A DNA stretch of 64,000 bases from Azorinus chamasolen. Lineage: Eukaryota; Mollusca; Bivalvia; Cardiida; Solecurtidae. The stretch covers positions 76,468,106 to 76,532,105 of the forward strand of contig OY755243.1 of assembly GCA_963576725.1 (NCBI GenBank). Direction: 5' to 3'. Below, piece after piece: positions 41,967 to 52,084 of this stretch (positions are counted from its first letter, which is position 1; each line of letters starts with the position of its first letter). Below the pieces are notes generated by a model that did not search any database, was not told the DNA's origin, and was given only the letters and a program-made list of their open reading frames with translations. The translations under genes were made by a program, and so were the position numbers.

Positions 41967-42062
41967 CTTGTAAGTATGGCGTCATTTTGCATAGCACATC
42001 ACCGTAAATCCAGGGCTGGTACACCTTCCTTGCCACCGTCATCGGCATACACAACACAGTCA
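41967..42062 (-). CDS. Neuropeptide-type GPCR, internal 96-nt exon (end of TM2, ECL1, start of TM3)
   Basis: Bounded by an acceptor (GATTGTTGTTTTTTCAG) and a donor (CTTACAAG|GTAACC) on the minus strand. It is two bases of a split codon, 31 codons and one base: TVLCMPMTVARKVY (end of TM2 with the typical CMP), QPWIYGD (the conserved ECL1 Trp motif), then LCKMTPYLQ, whose Cys is the expected disulfide partner of the ECL2 Cys. The last base G joins GA of the exon at 33517 to give Gly, continuing LQ-G-VAVTSSTF, so both flanking introns are phase 1. The previous exon (N-terminus, TM1 and most of TM2) should end with one base of what is probably a Val codon after an SDLL-like motif. I found no such exon between 42063 and 64000. 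Confidence 0.92.
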
Positions 42063-42177
42063 CTGAAAAAACAACAATCGTACAACGTACATAAGATAAT
42101 CGCAAACGAATGGTGTGTCTCATAAATGCTTTGTCTGTAAACCGATACAAAACAATGATTGATTTTCTACGGTAAAT

Positions 42178-43850
42178 CCCGTTTTTATACGCCCACCTAA
42201 TAAAGTTGGTGGTATATTGTCGTGGCCCTGTCCGCCCGTTCGTTCGTTCGTTCGTCCGTCAACATTTTGTTTGTCCGCTGTTTTCTGGGAAAACTATTTG
42301 ACAGATATTAATGAAACTTCACACAAATGTTTAATGCATCAAGATCTGAAGCTGAGTTGATTCTGAGGTTCATTTGATTTTTCATTTCAGAGTTATGGCC
42401 CTTGTCCTTAAAAATATGCAAATAGTTTGTCCGCTGTTTTCTGGGAAAACTATTTGAGATATATTAATGAAACTTCACACTAATGTTTAATGCATCAAGA
42501 TCTGAAGCTGAGTCGATTCTGAGGTTCATTTGATTTGTCGTTTCGGAGTTATGGCCCTTTTACTTAAAAAATAATGCAAATACATGCAAATAGTTTGTCC
42601 GCTGTTTTCTGGGAAAATTATTTAACATATATTAATGAAACTTCACACAAATGTTTAATGCATCAATATCTGAAGCTGAGTTGATTCTGAGGTTCATTAG
42701 ATTTTTCATTTCAGAGTTATGGCCCTTGTTCTTTAAAAATATGCAAATAAATTGTCCGCTGTTTTCTGGGAAAACTATTTGACAGATATTAATGAAACTT
42801 AATACAAATGTTTAATGCATCAAGATCTGAAGCTGAGTTAATTCTAAGGTTCATTTGATTTGTCGTTTCGGAGTTATGGCCCTTGTATTTAAAAAATAAT
42901 GCAAATACATGCAAATAGTTTGTCCGCTGTTTTCTGGGAAACTATTTGAGAGATATTAATGAAACTTCGCACAAATGTTTAATGCATCAAGATCTGGAAC
43001 TGAATTGATTCTGAGGATCATTTGATTTTTTGTTTCAGAGTTATGGCCCTTGTCCTTAAAAAATAATGCAAATACATGCAAATAGTTTGTCCGCTGTTTT
43101 CTGGGAAAACTATTTGAGAGATATTAATGAAACTTCACAAAAATGTTTAATGCATCAAGATCTGATGCTGAGTCGTATCTGAGGTTTATTTGATTTTTCG
43201 TTTCGGAGTTATGGCCCTTTTACTGGAAAAATAATGCAAATATATGCATATAGTTTGTCCGCTGTTTTCTGGCAAAACTGTTTGACAGATATTAATGAAA
43301 CTTCATACACATGTTTAATGCATCAAGACCTGAAGCTAAGTTGATTCTGAGGATCATTTGATTTGTTGTTTCGGAGTTATGGCCCTTGCACTTAAAAAAT
43401 AATGCAAATCTATGCAAATATGAGGATGGCCTTAACATTTTCATTTGAAATAATATTTACTTCAATTTTTTTATATGGTTAAACCTTAATGTGAATTTTC
43501 ACATACATGTACATGTATACTGTGGGGGTTTTGATATGTAATTTTATTCTAAAGTTATGGTCCTTGAACTTTGTGTGTTCGTTGCTTTGTTTGTCGGTCA
43601 ACTTTTAGTTTGTCTGTTGTTTTCTGGGAAAACTATTAAAATGATATAAATGAAACTTAACACAAATGTTTTAAGCAACAAAATTTGAAGTTGAGTTTAT
43701 ATTGAGGTTCATTCAGTTTGTCTTTACAGAGTTATGGCCGTTGCACTTTACAAAAATCTGCAAAATGAGGATTAGCTGTGACTTTTTTATTTAATAAGAT
43801 ATTCACTTCATTTTTTAAAAAAAATAGTATCACCTTAATATGGAAATCAA
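42178..43850 (+). repeat. H-type repeat with seven ~165-bp tandem units
   Basis: Left end CCCGTTTTTATACGCCCACC, head CCCGTTCGTTCGTTCGTTCG. Seven units follow, starting at about 42268, 42427, 42595, 42750, 42919, 43087 and 43254, each with GTTTGTCCGCTGTTTTCTGG, AAACTTCACACAAATGTTTA and GAGTTATGGCCCTTGTCCTT. A diverged eighth unit with its own GTTCGTTGC head lies at 43570-43760. No ORF. It starts 116 bp upstream of the GPCR exon, inside the preceding intron. Confidence 0.85.
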
Positions 43851-43967
43851 GATCTGAAGAACAGATTAGAAAATGTCAACACTTATAAGGAATGTTGAAT
43901 CAGAGAAAGTTTGCAAGTGGGCGTATATTGTACCGTATGCGGTACTATTGTTACACGTTTACCCCAT

Positions 43968-44392
43968 ACAAACACCATTCGCGCCTTTGCAAACAGAGCA
44001 AACACAGAACAGACGGTGTCTGATCAGAGTCTGCCCCGTTTGATTGTGAAATATAGTATATTTTTCCTTTCCTTCAAAAATTCGCAAACAGAGAAGACCC
44101 AAATCAGGTGGCTCCTGTAGGAGCCGTCTGATCAGGGTCTGTTCTATTTGATTATGAAATACATGTATAATTTTTCTAATCTTACAGTACCTGCTATAGT
44201 AAAATACGTTTTAATCATAATGCCATTATAAAACAAAAATCACTGAACATTGTAATTCGCTATTTTAGAAAGTAAAGATACAGATCTATTAAAATCCATT
44301 AGCAAACAGAGCAGACCTGATAGAGCCGTCTGATCTGGGTCGGATCTGTTTGCAAATGCGTAAAAACACGTTTATATGAGGGAAAGGGTTAA
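43968..44392 (+). mobile_element. Cluster of three MITE A/A2 fragments
   Basis: First, a collapsed A (44000-44060, GGTGTCTGATCAGAGTCTGC). Second, A with a good hairpin (44088-44152, apex GGCTCCTGTAGGAGCC) and right arm to about 44250. Third, an inverted A2 (44258-44392) with a collapsed hairpin, ending GAGGGAAAGGGTTAA. Confidence 0.7.
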
Positions 44393-44789
44393 TAAACATT
44401 ATAAATATTAGTCGGGTAAAGGGTAGAACGACCATTAAAAGTAACTTTATTCTAGATATGTAAGTTATCTATGGTATGGTATGCCATGTATTATATTTTT
44501 AGTTTGTCATTTTTACTGAATAAATCTATCTATCTCTCTATAGGTACATTGTAGCTGAATTCAGGATACAATCAGTAAGCGTTTGCACAACCTTGTACTC
44601 AACGGATATTCGTGCAAGAAACAATGACACCATGAAAATTGATGGGAAGAGTTTTACAAAGGTATGTGAACACAGGACATTATGACCATGGTAGAAACTA
44701 TACAATCTGGGTCCATGCTTATAAAGCTTTTCCAAAAGCAGATTTTACAGAGGCATCAAAAGGCGTCAATATATGAGGGAATGTGTCAA

Positions 44790-45290
44790 AAGTAACCGGT
44801 CGAAAGTATTGCAGACAGCTTCTACCGAAACTTTCTGCATAACTTTCGTCCTATATTAGGCTATTATATGGCTTTAAAATCCAGATTCATGACTCGTTTA
44901 AGCTACCACCTGGCTTTAATATCATGATGTATGCCGCTTTAAAGCTAATACACGGCTTTAAGATTCAGAACCATGCCTCTTAAAAAATCTTTTAAGATAA
45001 CACCTGACTTTAAGATCATGATTTATGACCTTTTTTAAGTTTCCACAATGCTTTAAGATTCAGATATATGCCTCTTGTAAGCGACCATCTGGCTTTAAGA
45101 TCCAGGTGTATGCCTTTTATAAGGTACCACCTGGCGTAAAGATCCAGGTGTTTGCCTCTTGTAAGTGACCAATTGGCTTTAATATCCAGATTTATGCTTT
45201 AAGTTCCAGATTAATGCCATTTTAAGCTACCATCTAGTTTTCAGAACACTATTTATTTCTTTTTTAGCTGGCCCCTTTAGAATGGTTTTG
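44790..45290 (+). repeat. Minisatellite derived from a MITE D arm
   Basis: A D hairpin remnant (GAAAGTATTGCAGACAGCTT, GCATAACTTTCGTCCTATAT) runs into about nine diverged units of 40-48 bp: TTTAAGATCCAGGTGTATGC, CTCTTGTAAGCGACCATCTG and so on. It ends with a D-type end, CCCTTTAGAATGGTTTTGCTG. Confidence 0.75.
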
Positions 45291-45299
45291 CTGAAGTCC

Positions 45300-45895
45300 C
45301 TAATCAAACGTTTTAAACATTATAAGTGTTCTTTTGAAAACATGAAGAACATATTACCCTGACATTTGTTATAGCCGACATTTTGGAAGATGAATATTTG
45401 ATCAGCGTACCGGTAGATAAATATATGCTGTACAGTGTCTATCAAAATTATTTTCGGTTATCAATTTCCCTGGAAAATATCTCTCAGTTTGTCTTTTACA
45501 TATATCTGCTTTGTGTACGAGCGATGACAGGACAATAGTATAATGCCATTAAGAAATAAACATTTGAATTAACCCAGTGGCAGTTCCAGGAACATAGACA
45601 TATCGGGATGATTAATTGGTTGGTTTCTGCTTTTTGAAAATCCCAATTTCAATCTGTTTTTCAAGTTAACAATCTAGATGTCTGAATTTCAATCTAGCCA
45701 CGTTTTGATTGGTGTTTAAGATATGAGTCGTCAAAATGCTCTTTCGTGATCGTGCATGCTACCACATAAACAAGATGATATCTTCCCTGAAGTATCATTC
45801 AAATTAATTTTCATAAAGTATCGAATATAGCAACCTTCCCCTTTTCGTACTAGTATTCGCTCTTCAATAGTTTATCAACCGCTGGTTTGAATAGG
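45300..45895. other. No feature recognised
   Basis: No hairpins, tandem repeats or trustworthy ORFs. Confidence 0.4.
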
Positions 45896-45899
45896 GAAG

Positions 45900-46032
45900 T
45901 ACAGTAAAACCTCTGTATAACGGCCACTAAATTGTGTTAATTAGTTGGTATTTAGGACAGGTAGCAGCCACCTGTCCTAAATACCAACTATTTGATGTAA
46001 TTTAGTGACCGTTCTAGAGAGGTTTTGCTGTA
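45900..46032 (+). mobile_element. Minimal MITE D2, 133-bp near-perfect palindrome
   Basis: TACAGTAAAACCTCTGTATA to TCTAGAGAGGTTTTGCTGTA. The centre is TAGGACAGGTAGCAGCCACC with TGTCCTAAATACCAACTA. The longer inner hairpin of other D2 copies is deleted, leaving the element palindromic over nearly its whole length. Confidence 0.85.
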
Positions 46033-46129
46033 GTCAAAACCGCACAAGATACAATTTGTAGCATAAATTATTTTTCACACTCGGTGGTAAGGATTAACGC
46101 ACCCACAAGATTAACACTTGAATGTTAAT

Positions 46130-46425
46130 GTAAGAAATGATGACATCACGAAAATTTAACCCTTTAACCGCCAATGTCACAAAAATACACAACGACAAAT
46201 AGTGCAGTCCCAGATAAGACGCCGTCTTTTCAAGGCGGTGTCTGATTAGGGACTTCACTTTTAGTCTCAAACTCTATTTCTGTATCTGTACTTTATTCCT
46301 TTGAAATTTGCATTTATTTATATCATTTCCTTATTATAAAATAACTTCTGCCAATGCCAAAACATCATGTGTGCATACAGCATTATAAAACTCAAGCTAA
46401 TAAATATTCCATGATTATTTAACAA
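46130..46425 (+). mobile_element. Chimera of MITE A and MITE E
   Basis: An inverted A end (AATGTTAATGTAAGAAATGA, 46120-46155) is followed at TTAA (46156) by an E left half with hairpin (46198-46265, GTCCCAGATAAGACGCCGTC with complement). The sequence switches near 46340 to an A right arm in the opposite sense (AACTTCTGCCAATGCCAAAA, CATTATAAAACTCAAGCTAA, ATAAATATTCCATGAT). Confidence 0.65.
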
Positions 46426-46695
46426 GAAATGAGTCAAGAGATTAATGACCCAAAATTAGACTGCTTCTGAATGGTTGCAGTAGGAAAATTTATTGTTAAT
46501 CAGAAAAGGGCTTTCAATATATGTTCTCATATCTACAACCCAAGCTATCACCTTATGATTCAATGCACGTTAAATCTTAACATCTGAATATAAATATATG
46601 TGGTTTAATTAAGACAATGAAAATAATCATCTGATTTGTGTTTAATTCAATGTTATATCGAATTTCTTGAGAATAGATAGGTAACTGAATAGCTT

Positions 46696-46916
46696 TTAAC
46701 GCTTCGAACGCGGGTCATGCATGCACTGTTACATTTGTATTTGCAAAAAGTGTAGACCCAGAACATGATCCTCCCAGTTGAACCTTCTAATTAGGGTCTG
46801 CACTGCTTTTCATTCACAGTCCTGCAGCAAGTTTAAACCTTTCATACTGAGTGGACTCTATAGTTAAACACTGATCACATGGGTTATTCCACTGTGAAAT
46901 GCGTTGAGAAGGTTAA
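46696..46916 (+). mobile_element. MITE F2, full length
   Basis: TTAACGCTTCGAACGCGGGT to TGCGTTGAGAAGGTTAA. The hairpin (46740-46812) is eroded at the apex (CCTCCCAGTTGAACC). Confidence 0.7.
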
Positions 46917-47031
46917 TTGTCGAAGACGTACAAGGGTATCAAATGCAACCTCAGCGTTATCAGTGTCCAATGCAATTAGAAAGATTCGCATTTCCAAGCT
47001 ATTGCAGCTGATTACTTCCGCTGAACATACA

Positions 47032-47261
47032 TTAACCCTTTCCTTCATATAAAATACTTTTCTTCACGCATTTGCAGAGTATAGATCCAGATAAGACGGC
47101 TCCTATAGGAGCTGTCTGACCAGTGTCTGCTTTTGACATATTGTAGATCTGTTCTTGTCAAATAAAAAATCCTTCAAAAGTTTACAATATAAAAAAATCA
47201 GCTAATACATATCCATGATGTCAGTATTTTTCATAGGAATATTGAACAGGGAAATGGTTAA
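47032..47261 (+). mobile_element. MITE A, full length
   Basis: TTAACCCTTTCCTTCATATA to GAACAGGGAAATGGTTAA. The hairpin (47078-47130) has shortened stems but an intact apex (GGCTCCTATAGGAGC). Confidence 0.8.
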
Positions 47262-47484
47262 AACACCTCTATAGCGACCACCAAAATGATGTCTAAAAAG
47301 AGGTATACTGGGTCATAGAAGCAGGTAATTGCTTAATACAGGACGAAAGTTATGCAGCAAGCTCCTACAGCAGCTTTCTGCATTAGTTTCGTCAAGCATT
47401 AAGCAACCACCTGCTTTAACAGACGTCAATGTACCATTATGCATTCAGTTGTTGGCTGTTGCTTTAGAGAGATCCTATTTTACA
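47262..47484 (+). mobile_element. MITE D
   Basis: ACACCTCTATAGCGACCACC to GCTTTAGAGAGATCCTATTT. The hairpin (47330-47422) has AATACAGGACGAAAGTTATG with complement and apex GCTCCTACAGCAGC. The left TACAGTAAA end is lost against the preceding A. Confidence 0.75.
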
Positions 47485-47734
47485 GGCAATGAAAAGAACT
47501 CGTAACTTAGATTTTGCCGTCTCCACAGTTTAGTATACCTATAGCATTGTACGTTACCTAGCCGAAATCTTATACGTTAAATATCTAAATGCACTGGTTT
47601 AACGCTGAGCAAATTACTACCTGATGGTTTTTTTTTATTCTGATGTGTTATATTCTTTATCAATATAATATAACCAACATTAGGGAGAGACAGAGGTTTA
47701 GGTTAGATAATGCAAATTCAAACATTTTCAAGAA

Positions 47735-47805
47735 TAACTTCTTTATTTCTCCACCAAGCCCTATGTTGCGACCACTCGTTACAAAGGTCTCAATGAGACG
47801 ATTCT
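47735..47805 (+). mobile_element. Palindrome G, left arm
   Basis: TTTCTCCACCAAGCCCTATG, TTGCGACCACTCGTTACAAA and TCTCAATGAGACGATTCTAA. The return arm is truncated. Confidence 0.7.
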
Positions 47806-47819
47806 AAATTCTAATTTTT

Positions 47820-48165
47820 TTGCCTTTTGATTTACACTGTTTGTCTTTTTAGGGTGGGGATGGAATAAGTGTGAGGTTGGGCGCCCATAAACCGGTTTAC
47901 CCCCCAGTGACTTTTGTCACTGACCGTTCCAAGGCGGTACTTCCATCTTCCCCCTATTGTATGTTTGTTTTGTCTCTGTGCGTCGCTTGCTGTTTTTATA
48001 GTTATGTACATTTGCTGTTTCCTTGTGTTGCTGTTCGGGCGACTGTTTGTTCTGTATGTGGTGTTTCCTGCATGACTCATTTTTGTACTTTTATCTGTAG
48101 CTCTGAAGAGGCATCAAACGATCTTACTGGAAAGCATTGCATAGGGTGTCCCCATTGACATCCAC
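47820..48165 (+). repeat. Likely dispersed repeat (TTTACCCCCCAGTGAC block), not a gene
   Basis: A GC-richer block with CATAAACCGGTTTACCCCCC, AGTGACTTTTGTCACTGACC, TTCCAAGGCGGTAC and AGCTCTGAAGAGGCATCAAA. From memory similar text recurs in bivalve genomes, possibly in a retrotransposon UTR. The 95-codon plus-strand frame and 82-codon minus-strand frame show no domain. Confidence 0.45.
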
Positions 48166-48182
48166 GTGTGCTCTTTATATTA

Positions 48183-48403
48183 TTAACCATTTACATCATG
48201 CATAATTACGCAAGCATTTGCACATCATGAATATTCATTAACTACATTTTTTTATAATAGTACCTAAACAAGAAAACCTTTTGCCTTACCAGAAACTTTG
48301 GATTCATTTCTATATAGCTCCATAATCAAACAGATGTCGTCTAATCTGGATCTACTCTGTTGGCAAAGGCGTCAGGAGGCGTCTCTACGAGGTAGAGGGT
48401 TAA
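48183..48403 (-). mobile_element. MITE A, full length with hairpin arm lost
   Basis: TTAACCATTTACATCATGCA to CGAGGTAGAGGGTTAA. Only one hairpin arm remains (AACAGATGTCGTCTAATCTG). Confidence 0.75.
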
Positions 48404-49206
48404 TTCAGATATTCGTCTTAAGAAAAACGAATAAGTCAGATTCTAGACAATTAATTATGTTCAGCGCATTTTCGATTAAATTATGTCAGTTAATTTCTCC
48501 TGCATTTCTATCTCATCTCTTATTTTCTTTTTGCCTGTCACAAGTAAGAACGATTGAACAAAGGTAACCACCTCCTATAGACATACAATTTGAAGACAGC
48601 CGTATGAAATCAGACATACGACTAGGATTAAAACCGCTCTTGTCTGATTTTCGATAGAATTGGAAGAAAGACCAGCTTTGTTATAAATACGAATGGGTTG
48701 AACCCACCCCACTCCATCCCCAAACAGTCCCCACTTATTTATGATCATTAGAGCCTTCAGCATGTTGATAGCAATCATGTCAAACACAATTATGTTCATC
48801 GTTGATTCTTATACAAAACTAACATATGTGCAAAACTTGCATATACTTTCTCTCCACTATTCTAAAGCATGTTTGAACGTACCTCATTATACTCAGTTTG
48901 CCAGGATTTATTTCGGTCGTATCGTTTATTTTTAGCCCCACCGTATATTATACAAATATACGAAACTAACCAGCGTCTGTCGACTAGACGTAGATGTTAT
49001 AAATGTCTCCACTGTATGCCTGATTGACATATACAAGCATTTATACCTCTGCGTGATTTGAAACAAAACCTGAATTTATTCAATTACGTATATATGCAGT
49101 TATGCAAACAGTGTCTTCTTATAGTACAGGACACATGTTAACACCTTAAATGCGGTGCACGCATGCACAATATGCCACCTCTGATCAGGGTCTGTACTAT
49201 TTTGTT
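48404..49206. other. No gene supported
   Basis: Frames of 64-89 codons have no domain. An F/A hairpin trace (CTCTGATCAGGGTCTGTACT) lies at 49180. Confidence 0.4.
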
Positions 49207-49412
49207 TACAGTAAAATCCTTCTAAACCGACTTTATAAATCAACATCATTTTCTTTAAAGGCAGGGGGATGCTTAATGCAGGACGAAAATAATGCAGAAA
49301 GCTCCTGTAGGAGGTTTCTGCATAACTTTCGTCCTGCAATTAAGCAATCATCTTCCTTTTGAGACCAAGAAGTAGATATCTTTAGTGGTCGCATTGGAGG
49401 GGCTTGACTGTT
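49207..49412 (+). mobile_element. MITE D, full length
   Basis: TACAGTAAAATCCTTCTAAA to GCATTGGAGGGGCTTGACTG. Strong hairpin (49262-49345): ATGCAGGACGAAAATAATGC with complement, apex GCTCCTGTAGGAGG. Confidence 0.8.
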
Positions 49413-49503
49413 TTATTGGATATACACGTTAAATTAAGACTCAAAACATACACAACTGACTGCAAGGTGGAAGCATAAAAAAGACAGAAGGATTGGTCAG
49501 AGG

Positions 49504-49689
49504 TTAACTCTTATAACGCTGAATTTTCAAATGGACAGTTCCAAAAATTCAAACAGGTCAAAAGTTTTGATGAATATTGATGAAACAGTGAAGACCCTGA
49601 TGAGAGGGCTCCTCTAGGAGCCCTCTCATCTGGGTATGCACTGTTTACAAAGGATATTAGTGACTTGTTTCCCGCACAGTAGAGGTTAA
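49504..49689 (-). mobile_element. MITE F, full length
   Basis: TTAACTCTTATAACGCTGAA to CCGCACAGTAGAGGTTAA. The hairpin (49584-49655) is GACCCTGATGAGAGGGCTCC with complement, apex TCTAGG. Confidence 0.8.
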
Positions 49690-50110
49690 TGTCTTAATGA
49701 CACATGTCAATAGTTTGTGATCTGTAACACTCCTACTTGATGACTAAACACGAGGCGAAGATAAAATGTTAGTATACTCAAGCTTCTGGAGCACCTGGAG
49801 CGGCCTTCAATTTTCTATTCCTGTCGTGAATCCGATACTCTTGCTAAGATAGCAATCTCCATTGATTTAGTGATGTTGAGTAACGTGATATGTTATTTGT
49901 TTCAATTTTTGCACGCTGGTCAAATGAATGTCTGTAAAAAGATGGCGTCCGCTTGATTTTTCAATTATTTAAGCCATTTGCTTGCTATAATTATAATGAT
50001 ACTTGCTCAAACCTTTAAATTATAAGGATTTAGTAAGAAATACTGAATATTTATTAGCTGATTTTTATATTGACTATTCAGAGGTCCAGAAGATACATTT
50101 TCAAGTATAG
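49690..50110. other. No feature recognised
   Basis: AT-rich sequence without MITE hairpins or trustworthy ORFs. Confidence 0.4.
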
Positions 50111-50114
50111 AACA

Positions 50115-51590
50115 TTTTTTCTCCACTAAGCCCTATACTGAAACCACTCTTTAGAATCGTCTCTTTGAGACGATTCTAAGGAGTGGTCACAGTATAGGGT
50201 TTAGTTCGAGACGATACTAAAGAGTGGTCACAGTATAGGGTTTAGTTCGAGACGATACTAAAGAGTGATCACAGTATAGGGTCTAGTTCGAGACGATACC
50301 AAAGAGTGGTCACAGTATAGGGTTTAGTTCGGGACGATACTAAAGAGTGGTCACAGTATGGGGTTTAGTTCGAGACGATCCTAAAGAGTGGTCACAGTAT
50401 AGGGTTTAGTTCGAGACGATACTAAAGAGTGATCACAGTATAGGGTTTAGTTCGAGACGATACCAAAGAGTGATCACAGTATAGGGTTTAGTTCGAGACG
50501 ATACTAAAGAGTGGTCACAGTATAGGGTTTAGTTCGAGACGATACTAAAGAGTGATCACAGTATAGGGTCTAGTTCGAGACGATACCAAAGAGTGGTCAC
50601 AGTATAGGGTTTAGTTCGGGACGATACTAAAGAGTGGTCACAGTATGGGGTTTAGTTCGAGACGATACTAAAGAGTGGTCACATTATAGTGTTTAGTTCG
50701 AGACGATACCAAAGAGTGGTCACAGTATAGGGTTTAGTTCGAGACGATTCTAAAGAGTGGTCACATTATAGGGTTTAGTTCGAGACGATACCAAAGAGTG
50801 ATCACAGTATAGGGTTTAGTTCGAGACGATTCTAAAGAGTGGTCACAGTATGGGGTTTAGTTCGGGACGATACCAAAGAGTGATCACAGTATAGGGTTTA
50901 GTTCGGGACGATACCAAAGAGTGATCACAGTATAGGGTTTAGTTCGAGACGATACTAAAGAGTGGTCACATTATAGTGTTTAGTTCGAGACGATTCTAAA
51001 GAGTGGTCACATTATAGGGTTTAGTTCGAGACGATACCAAAGAGTGATCACAGTATAGGGTTTAGTTCGAGACGATTCTAAAGAGTGGTCACAGTATGGG
51101 GTTTAGTTCGAGACGATTCTAAAGAGTGGTCACAGTATAGGGTTTAGTTCGAGACGATACCAAAGAGTGATCACAGTATGGGGTTTAGTTCGGGACGATT
51201 CTAAAGAGTGGTCACAGTATAGGGTTTAGTTCGAGACGATACTAAAGAGTGATCACAGTATAGGGTTTAGTTCGAGACGATTGTAAAGAGTGGTCACAGT
51301 ATAGGGTCTAGTTCGAGACGATACTAAAGAGTGATCACAGTATAGGGTTTAGTTCGAGACGATTGTAAAGAGTGGTCACAGTATAGGGTTTAGTTCGAGA
51401 CGATACTAAAGAGTGGTCACAGTATAGGGTCTAGTTCGAGACGATACTAAAGAGTGATCACAGTATAGGGTTTAGTTCGAGACGATTCTAAAGAGTGATC
51501 ACAGTATAGGGTTTAGTTCGAGACGATTGTAAAGAGTGGTCACAGTATAGGGTTTAGTGAAGAAATGACGACTTTGATATCTGGGTACGC
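50115..51590 (+). mobile_element. Palindrome G with amplified right arm
   Basis: One left arm (CTCCACTAAGCCCTATACTG, AAACCACTCTTTAGAATCG) meets its complement at 50164, after which the right arm is repeated in tandem. The array ends with the normal G right flank, TTTAGTGAAGAAATGACGAC, TTTGATATCTGGGTACGCAC. Confidence 0.9.
50164..51557 (+). repeat. 41-bp satellite, 34 units
   Basis: The unit reads TTCGAGACGATACTAAAGAG then TGGTCACAGTATAGGGTTTAG. The span of 1394 bp is exactly 34 x 41 with no indels noticed. Variants (GATCC, ATACC, ATTCT, ATTGT; GTCTAG for GTTTAG; GTGATCAC for GTGGTCAC; CGGGACG for CGAGACG) recur in blocks. GTCTAGTTCG at 50281 and 50568 lies in matching context 287 bp (seven units) apart, which suggests a higher-order repeat. 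Confidence 0.95.
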
Positions 51591-51628
51591 ACCTTTATCT
51601 ATAGCTCTGTGAATAATGAACAAAAGGA

Positions 51629-51774
51629 TATTTTACCCTGGCAAAAACTGCAAAATTATATCTACACATATACAATTCTTTCTAAGCAAACAGAGCAAAC
51701 CCTGAGCAGACGGCTCCTATTGTATCTGTCTGATCTGGGTCTTCTCTGTTTGCAACGGAGTGAAAAGGATGTTT
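51629..51774 (-). mobile_element. MITE A, truncated
   Basis: TACCCTGGCAAAAACTGCAA, the hairpin 51688-51755 (GACGGCTCCTATTGTATC) and the end GAAAAGGATGTTTAA. Confidence 0.7.
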
Positions 51775-51987
51775 AACCCGTTCGCTGCCAGTGCCAGATC
51801 TGTGATTACCTATGCAAACAGTTTGGATCCAGATGAGACGCAGAGTAACTCGGTGTCTCATCAGGATCCAAACTGTTTGTTACTGTTACTATGTTTTTGA
51901 AACAAAAATGAAGAAAATCAAAAGAATGAAAATTTGTAGCAGACGACAAAGTTAGCAGACGACAGAGTTTGGCAGCGAAAGGGTTAA
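51773..51987 (+). mobile_element. MITE C, full-length reference copy
   Basis: TTAACCCGTTCGCTGCCAGT to GTTTGGCAGCGAAAGGGTTAA, TTAA both sides, with terminal inverted repeats of about 17 bp. The hairpin (51815-51880) is GTTTGGATCCAGATGAGACG with complement, apex AGAGTAACTCGG. The right arm has GTAGCAGACGACAAAGTTAG. Confidence 0.9.
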
Positions 51988-52084
51988 GTTAAGTAATGGG
52001 CTACTAAGGATTCGTTTAAGCTTTTGAGAAATTATTTACCGAATGTCAAAAGCTTGCATCCTCACGGATGAGACGCCGAGACAA

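Noticed and set aside
47871..48158. 95-codon hydrophobic, Cys-rich plus-strand frame considered as a secreted or membrane peptide
   Set aside because: The underlying sequence looks like a dispersed repeat and the opposite strand is also open; no signal peptide plus mature-domain arrangement is convincing.
50164..51557. Regular array considered as CRISPR
   Set aside because: There are no unique spacers; the whole 41-bp unit repeats, the context is eukaryotic, and the unit derives from a MITE arm.
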